Assembly: GCA_947644185.1 (NCBI GenBank)
Contig: CANRZC010000057.1
Span: 1-10,559, forward strand
Reading direction: 5' to 3'
Origin: an uncultured Acetatifactor sp.
GTDB lineage: Bacteria > Bacillota > Clostridia > Lachnospirales > Lachnospiraceae
Length of the DNA stretch: 10,559 bases
The notes beneath the pieces were generated by a model that saw nothing but the letters and a program-made list of their open reading frames with translations, was not told where the DNA came from and did no database searches. This document shows positions 7,059 to 10,559 of the stretch, piece after piece (the stretch's first letter is position 1; every line of letters begins with the position of its first letter). Made by a program: the position numbers and the translations under genes.

Positions 7059-7952
7059 ATGCTGGATATTATAAAAGATGCTCTCATTGACAGCGCGAAG
7101 CTTGTGCCCTTTTTGTTTCTGACCTACCTTGCGATGGAGTACCTGGAGCACAAGACAGGGGAACATGCCAGGAAGCTGATCAGGCGGCCAGGGGCAGCGG
7201 ACACTGGGCATCCCGGGCACCGGCCCTCTGCCAGGAGCCTTGCCGCGCCTGTCATCGGCGGACTGCTGGGGGCTGTCCCTCAGTGCGGCTTTTCCGCGGC
7301 GGCCTCCAATCTGTACGCCGGGCGGGTCATTACCCTGGGCACTTTGATGGCCATCTATCTGTCCACCTCAGATGAGATGCTGCCCATTCTGATTTCCGAG
7401 CAGGCGCCTGTGGCTATGATCCTAAAGATTCTGGCGGGGAAGGCTGTCATTGGCATGGTGGCAGGGCTTGTCATTGACTTGCTGTGCCAAAGGGGTGATG
7501 GAGACAAAAGGCACGGCAGTATCCACGATATGTGTGAGCAGGAGGGGTGCCACTGCGAGAAAGGCATTCTGCGCTCCGCTCTGTCCCATACGGGAAAAAT
7601 CGCATTTTTCATTTTGATAGTGAATCTGGGGCTAAATCTGATTTTGCATTTCCTGGGGGAGGATGCACTGGGGAATCTGATTCTGAACAGACCTTTCCTG
7701 GGACCTGCGCTGGCGGGGCTGGTGGGTCTGATACCCAATTGTGCTGGTTCTGTGGTGATTACCCAGTTGTACCTGTCGGGCTCCATGGGGCTGGGGGCTG
7801 CCATGGCAGGACTGTTGGCGGGCTCCGGGGTGGGCGTGCTGGTGCTGTTTCGGGTGAACCACGACAGGCGGGAGAACCTGAAGATACTGGGGCTGCTGTA
7901 CGCTATTGGCGTGGCGGCGGGGATTGTGATGGAGTGGATTGGAATGGCGTGA
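7059..7952 (+). CDS. Putative manganese / heavy-metal exporter membrane protein
   Basis: A 297-residue polytopic membrane protein matching the 10-TM putative heavy-metal exporter family (the arsenic-efflux / putative manganese transporter group). Two related halves carry the conserved signatures GAVPQCGFSAAASNLYAGR (about 71-89, followed by LSTSDEMLPIL) and GLIPNCAGSVVITQLYLSG (about 223-241), the pattern of an internally duplicated carrier. Between the halves a cytosolic-looking linker has H156, C159, C164, H165 and C166, a likely metal-binding patch. Start is ATG 7059 with GAAAGG at 7041-7046; the upstream TTG at 7047 lies directly on that site and is not credible. It is followed 68 bases later by a Fur-family regulator, which supports a role in divalent-metal homeostasis. 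The metal exported is not proven; manganese is the database habit rather than a reading from residues. Confidence 0.82.
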   Translation: MLDIIKDALIDSAKLVPFLFLTYLAMEYLEHKTGEHARKLIRRPGAADTGHPGHRPSARSLAAPVIGGLLGAVPQCGFSAAASNLYAGRVITLGTLMAIYLSTSDEMLPILISEQAPVAMILKILAGKAVIGMVAGLVIDLLCQRGDGDKRHGSIHDMCEQEGCHCEKGILRSALSHTGKIAFFILIVNLGLNLILHFLGEDALGNLILNRPFLGPALAGLVGLIPNCAGSVVITQLYLSGSMGLGAAMAGLLAGSGVGVLVLFRVNHDRRENLKILGLLYAIGVAAGIVMEWIGMA

Positions 7953-8020
7953 ATTTGCCCTCCTTTGCATGAAAGCTGGTTTGGCGGCATGGATTGTGGA
8001 GAGGCAATAGGAGGAGAGAA

Positions 8021-8521
8021 ATGAATAAAAAACTGAAGATTCCTACTGAGGGTATGCCTTATAGAGACTGCGGAAAGGAGATGTCCTATCCCCAGGGACT
8101 GAAGTGGACAAAGCAGAGAAAGCGTGTATACAAAGCGCTCTGGGAGACAGCGCAGCCCCTGAGCGCTATACAGATCTATCAGCGGATATCTGTCAGTGGG
8201 GACAAGGAGGACAGCGAAGAGGGCGGGGAATACGCCATATCCACGGTCTACCGCATCCTGGCAGCCTTTGAGGAAAAAGGCCTGGTGGAAAAAAGCACGT
8301 GGATGGAAGATGGAACCGCAGTCTACAGCCTGAACCGGGGAGGCCATACCCACTACGCAGTGTGCCTGAAATGCCGCAGTCGGATTCCTCTGCAGAGCTG
8401 TCCTTTCAGCCATGTACACCTGGAGGAGGGGATGGAGGACTTTACGGTTACGGGCCATAAGCTGGAGCTGTACGGATACTGCAGGGCATGCAGGGAAAAG
8501 GAAAGGCAGCAGGTGGAATAA
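8021..8521 (+). CDS. Fur-family metal-dependent transcriptional regulator
   Basis: A 166-residue metalloregulator of the Fur/Zur/PerR/Mur family. The winged-helix half covers about 28-92, with the recognition signature AISTVYRILAAFEEKGLVE. The dimer half has the structural zinc site, two CxxC pairs at C115/C118 (HYAVCLKC) and C154/C157 (YGYCRAC). Candidate sensing ligands are H109, H111, H131, H133 and H146. The N-terminus is some 15-20 residues longer than typical and carries C17. AGGAGG at 8009-8014, six bases before ATG 8021, fixes the start; the in-frame TTG at 7994 has no such site. Same-strand placement 68 bases after the exporter gene, with no terminator, indicates an operon in which the regulator likely controls itself and the exporter through the dyad at 6993-7031. 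Which metal it senses cannot be told from the sequence. Confidence 0.9.
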   Translation: MNKKLKIPTEGMPYRDCGKEMSYPQGLKWTKQRKRVYKALWETAQPLSAIQIYQRISVSGDKEDSEEGGEYAISTVYRILAAFEEKGLVEKSTWMEDGTAVYSLNRGGHTHYAVCLKCRSRIPLQSCPFSHVHLEEGMEDFTVTGHKLELYGYCRACREKERQQVE

Positions 8522-8542
8522 GAAACCCGCTGCCCAAAGTCT

Positions 8543-9343
8543 TTATGGCCGAAGACCCATGCCGCCCTCCAGAGTAAGGGTCTCGCCGGTAAGGTATTTG
8601 AAGTCCGGGGAAGCCAGCTGCACACAGACCCTGCCGATCTCCAGCTCGGAATCGCCGTAATGTCCTGCAGGAGGCATCTTCACATTTGCCTTGAAAGCAT
8701 CGGGATAAGCCTTCTCGAAATTCTCCAGCTGCGCCGTCCAGGCCAGAGGGCAGATAATGTTCACATTGATGCCGTCCTTTGCCCACTCCGTGGCGGCCAC
8801 CCGGGTCAGGCCGCGGATGCCCTCTTTTGCGGCAGCGTAAGCGCACTGACCGTAATTGCCGAAAAGTCCCGCACCGGAGGCGAAATTGATGACGCTACCC
8901 TTTGTCTCCACCAGGTGGGGATAGCAGGCCTTCATATAATAGAACGCTGCGTACAGCCCGGAATAAAGCGCCAGATTGAACTGGTCCGTGGTGTGTTCTG
9001 CCAAAGGCACACCGGAAGCGGAAGCCTGGGCATTGTTGATCAGCACGTCAATCCGGCCGAACTTCTCCATGGTCTGCTTCACCACTTCTTCTACTACAGC
9101 CTCGTTGTCCGCTCCTGCGTTTACGTCCGCCTGCACAATCAGCACCTGAATGCCGTAGAGCCGCTCCAGCTCTTCTTTCGCGTCTTCCAGCTTCTTTACA
9201 TTGCGGCCGGTGATGACCAGGTTCGCGCCCTCTTTGGCATATGCGGTGGCGATGCCGTAGCCGATGGAGCCGCAGCGCCCGTCGCTTAATACCGCCCGTC
9301 CTGCGCCTGTGATGATTGCTGTCTTACCAGTGAGAAAACCCAT
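8543..9343 (-). CDS. SDR oxidoreductase, 12-alpha-HSDH-like
   Basis: A 266-residue classical short-chain dehydrogenase. The cofactor region is TGAG followed, after an unusually long loop, by SIGYGIA (26-32). R48 in TGRN suggests preference for NADP(H). The catalytic set is present: N104 in INNAQ, S156 in NFASGAG and Y169/K173 in YAAAK. From memory of the family, the stretches ASASGVPL, YSGLYAAFYYM, GSVINFASGAGLFGN, CPLAWTAQLENF and TLEGGMG closely match NADP-dependent 12-alpha-hydroxysteroid dehydrogenases of bile-acid-converting clostridia. A bile-acid substrate is therefore plausible but not shown, since many related clostridial SDRs are untested. A perfect AAAGGAGGT (complement of 9351-9359) lies seven bases before the ATG. 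The gene follows the Uma2 gene after 33 bases, may be cotranscribed with it, and is convergent with the Fur-type gene (21-base gap, no terminator). Confidence 0.85.
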   Translation of the reverse strand: MGFLTGKTAIITGAGRAVLSDGRCGSIGYGIATAYAKEGANLVITGRNVKKLEDAKEELERLYGIQVLIVQADVNAGADNEAVVEEVVKQTMEKFGRIDVLINNAQASASGVPLAEHTTDQFNLALYSGLYAAFYYMKACYPHLVETKGSVINFASGAGLFGNYGQCAYAAAKEGIRGLTRVAATEWAKDGINVNIICPLAWTAQLENFEKAYPDAFKANVKMPPAGHYGDSELEIGRVCVQLASPDFKYLTGETLTLEGGMGLRP

Positions 9344-9376
9344 GATTGCTACCTCCTTTAGATGAAAATTGTGATT

Positions 9377-9943
9377 TTATACGTTCAACAGATCAGCAAT
9401 TCCAGAGAAGCTGATCAGCAAATCGTCATAGATATTGACCTTAATTGTGGAGTCAAAGCTGTATGCCACATGGATAAGGTCTCCCTCGAAATAGTCTACT
9501 GTTACCATTCGGCGCTTCGGGTCCACAATCCAGTATTCCCGGACACCATAATTTTTATAGTAGTATGCCTTTCGGATATAATCGTCTGACGGATTCCCGG
9601 GGGAGACAATCTCGATGATGAAATCCGGCGCACCGTTGCATCGCTTTCCGTCCAGCTTATCCTTGTCACAGATAACCATAATGTCAGGCTGAACAATTGT
9701 GAGAGGCTGGTCGCACAGCTTTACATCAAATGGGGCAGTAAATACCTGGCGGGCTCCCTTTTTGGTTTTCATGTAGTTATAGAGGATATTTGATAATTCC
9801 ATGGATAAGGTCTGGTGAATTTGTGACGGGCTGGCCATATCATAGACCACACCATCAAAGACCTCTACCCGCCTGTCTTCCGGCAGAGCCTGGTATTGCT
9901 CTAAAGTAATGATTTCTGGCTGTAACTGTAATGCGGATGCCAT
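9377..9943 (-). CDS. Uma2 family (DUF820) PD-(D/E)xK nuclease-like protein
   Basis: A 188-residue member of the Uma2/DUF820 family, which has the restriction-endonuclease fold but no established general function. Family landmarks are in order: RRVEVFDG with E27, YDMASPSQIHQ near 34-44, the VQPDIMVICD strand with D87, APDFIIEIVSPGNPSDD with E111, and the C-terminal YKNYGVREYWIVDP block near 129-142. E27, D87 and E111 are the likely active-site acids. ATG 9943 is chosen because GGAAAG lies a few bases before it and the length then equals the usual 185-190 residues. The same frame stays open to ATG 10066 and ATG 10288, but the upper part runs through a structured repeat. Such genes are numerous and mobile in Firmicutes and cyanobacteria. 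No functional link to the SDR gene is evident. Confidence 0.87.
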   Translation of the reverse strand: MASALQLQPEIITLEQYQALPEDRRVEVFDGVVYDMASPSQIHQTLSMELSNILYNYMKTKKGARQVFTAPFDVKLCDQPLTIVQPDIMVICDKDKLDGKRCNGAPDFIIEIVSPGNPSDDYIRKAYYYKNYGVREYWIVDPKRRMVTVDYFEGDLIHVAYSFDSTIKVNIYDDLLISFSGIADLLNV

Positions 9944-10066
9944 AGCACTCTTTCCTTTCCGGATTTTTAGAAGTCCTCCAATGTTTTTAGGGGGAATACC
10001 CATAATTTCCTGCGCTCTAGCGCACATGGAATCAAAAGTTGACACAATGTCCTGCTGGGTCAACAT
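9944..10066 (-). other. Leader of Uma2 gene with in-frame 41-codon extension
   Basis: The frame of the Uma2 gene continues without stop back to an ATG at 10066, which would add 41 residues beginning MLTQQDIVSTFDS and ending KIRKGKSA. The ATG at 10066 overlaps the TATAAT box at 10065-10070, and no Shine-Dalgarno sequence precedes it. The extension matches no helix-turn-helix or other domain I recognise. It is more likely a leader that happens to be open, or a remnant of a longer protein, than a translated segment. Confidence 0.4.
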
Positions 10067-10073
10067 TATACCA
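10065..10073 (-). promoter_or_regulatory. Possible extended -10 promoter, proximal copy
   Basis: Minus-strand TGGTATAAT (extended -10, TATAAT at 10065-10070) lies in the left copy of the 11-bp direct repeat. No -35 is seen at the proper distance. A transcript would start near 10058 and reach the Uma2 gene after about 115 bases. Confidence 0.4.
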
Positions 10074-10078
10074 CATTT

Positions 10079-10212
10079 CCGCAAGTTACGGGCAGAGGCC
10101 CTCAAAACCAGGGGTTTTGAGGGCTCGCTTCGCTCCTCAAATGGTCGAATAACCAGTTGCCCGAGCCAGCTCGGCAGCTGGTTCTCCGGCCATTTGACTC
10201 TGCCCTTTGCGG
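10079..10212. repeat. Structured element with terminal inverted repeats
   Basis: The ends are inverted: CCGCAA (10079-10084) pairs with TTGCGG (10207-10212), and GGGCAGAG (10090-10097) pairs with CTCTGCCC (10198-10205). Inside are two hairpins. The first has a perfect 12-bp stem, 10098-10109 with 10113-10124, and a 3-base loop. The second has TCAAATGG (10137-10144) with CCATTTGA (10190-10197), then AACCAG (10151-10156) with CTGGTT (10178-10183), then CCGAGC with GCTCGG. The whole folds as a three-way junction. Identical 11-bp ACATTATACCA copies flank it at 10063-10073 and 10213-10223. It fits a miniature inverted-repeat element or a structured leader RNA; no transposase is present. The pairing is exact and visible, the identity is inference. 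Confidence 0.8.
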
Positions 10213-10214
10213 AC

Positions 10215-10243
10215 ATTATACCATATGTGGGATATGTTAGCAA
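10215..10243 (-). promoter_or_regulatory. Promoter upstream of the structured element
   Basis: On the minus strand TTGCTA (10238-10243) and TATAAT (10215-10220) are 17 bases apart, with an extended TGG before the -10. Transcription would start near 10208, run through the whole structured element and on into the Uma2 gene, and probably into the SDR gene. It is the stronger of the two minus-strand promoters here because it has a usable -35. Confidence 0.6.
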
Positions 10244-10351
10244 TGAGGATTCTGCTGCAGTAGCTATGACGCATAGCTTTTTGGTCAATTCTATTATGGG
10301 TAAAACTCTTTCCTATCGAACAATTTTTGCATTACTTCTTTCAATTTCGCA

Positions 10352-10388
10352 CGATTTTATTGATTTTCTTTCTAAAATCGCATATAAT
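10352..10388 (+). promoter_or_regulatory. Promoter with inverted repeat, antitoxin gene
   Basis: TTGATT (10360-10365) and TATAAT (10383-10388) are 17 bases apart, 33 bases before the antitoxin ATG. An inverted repeat CGATTTTA (10352-10359) / TAAAATCG (10373-10380) brackets the -35, with half-sites 21 bases apart, about two helical turns. Phd/YefM antitoxins usually repress their own operon, so this is a reasonable operator candidate. The remaining stretch 10244-10351 shows no gene or other structure. Confidence 0.55.
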
Positions 10389-10420
10389 AAGAATAACCTA
10401 AATAAAAGGAGGATTTCGTC

Positions 10421-10559
10421 ATGGTTGTAACAGCGACAGAATTTAAAGCGAATTTCGGTAAGTACCTTGAATTAATTGCCAAGGAAGATATCTTTATTAC
10501 TCGCAATGGAAAAACGGTTGCTAAAGTTGTAAATCCCCAAATTTCTGCTGTGGATTCCT
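10421..10559 (+). CDS. Phd/YefM-type antitoxin, cut by right edge
   Basis: The first 46 residues of a type II toxin-antitoxin antitoxin of the Phd/YefM family. The N-terminus MVVTATEFKANFGKYLELI, followed by FITRNGKTVAKVV, is the classic DNA-binding and dimerisation half of these proteins, which run to about 75-90 residues with a C-terminal toxin-neutralising tail. That tail is beyond the window. AAGGAGG at 10406-10412, eight bases before ATG 10421, confirms the start. A toxin gene, usually PIN-domain or RelE/YoeB type, is expected directly downstream, but nothing in the window shows which. Confidence 0.88.
   Translation, partial: MVVTATEFKANFGKYLELIAKEDIFITRNGKTVAKVVNPQISAVDS

Noticed and set aside
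7994..8020. TTG start giving a longer Fur-family protein
   Set aside because: The AGGAGG site at 8009-8014 fits ATG 8021 and would itself be translated if TTG 7994 were used.
7355..8458. A 367-codon open frame on the minus strand across the exporter and Fur-type genes
   Set aside because: It is antisense to two well-supported genes, has no family resemblance and is rich in Ser, Pro and Arg as expected of a shadow frame.
8660..9289. A 209-codon plus-strand open frame opposite the SDR gene
   Set aside because: It is the complement of a coding sequence with clear catalytic motifs; no Shine-Dalgarno sequence and no recognisable domain.
9944..10288. Uma2 protein starting at 10288 (303 residues)
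   Set aside because: The extra 115 residues are mostly encoded by the structured inverted-repeat element and its flanks and match no domain; the family length is met by ATG 9943.
1..10559. CRISPR arrays, tRNA or rRNA genes, insertion-sequence transposases
   Set aside because: No regularly spaced repeats, no cloverleaf with CCA-type end and no transposase motif were seen on either strand.

Overview
The window looks like a stretch of chromosome from a gut-type, low-to-medium-GC Firmicute, most likely a Lachnospiraceae/Clostridia member. The grounds are strong AGGAGG-type ribosome binding sites, a Lachnospiraceae-style lipoprotein, the Cys-containing metal exporter paired with a Fur-family regulator, the Uma2 and Phd/YefM-type accessory genes, and A+T-rich intergenic promoters with TATAAT boxes. 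No rRNA, tRNA, CRISPR array or insertion sequence is visible. Species cannot be fixed from the sequence alone.

Left part (1-4618): after a bidirectional hairpin terminator (64-107), a minus-strand AraC-type regulator (191-1018) is divergent from a tight three-gene plus-strand operon. The operon encodes an enolase-superfamily enzyme of the muconate-lactonizing (MLE) type (1230-2525), a Gfo/Idh/MocA oxidoreductase (2543-3586) and a D-2-hydroxyacid dehydrogenase (3629-4618). Together they look like a small catabolic module that dehydrates, epimerises or isomerises and then oxidises or reduces a sugar acid, cyclitol or related hydroxyacid. The substrate is not deducible, and no permease, kinase or aldolase is present. 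The 211-base divergent promoter region carries repeated TGGTATCA/TGATACCA half-sites that may be the regulator's operators.

Middle (4762-8521): a 730-residue lipoprotein joins a propeller-like N-terminal half to an ABC-type solute-binding C-terminal half, with no permease next to it. Then comes a two-gene metal-homeostasis operon: a 297-residue heavy-metal/manganese exporter-like membrane protein (7059-7952) and a Fur-family regulator (8021-8521). Its promoter is near-consensus, and the start point falls inside the left arm of a 17-bp inverted repeat followed by a T-run. That arrangement could terminate upstream read-through while leaving the operon's own transcript free, and it could double as the regulator's operator.

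Right part (8543-10559): a minus-strand pair encodes a short-chain dehydrogenase resembling clostridial bile-acid 12-alpha-hydroxysteroid dehydrogenases (8543-9343) and a Uma2/DUF820 PD-(D/E)xK-type protein (9377-9943). Upstream of Uma2 sits a 134-bp element (10079-10212) with terminal inverted repeats and two internal hairpins, flanked by 11-bp direct repeats that each carry a TATAAT box. It may be a miniature mobile element or a structured leader RNA. The window ends inside a Phd/YefM-type antitoxin gene (10421 onward) whose toxin partner should lie just beyond the right edge.
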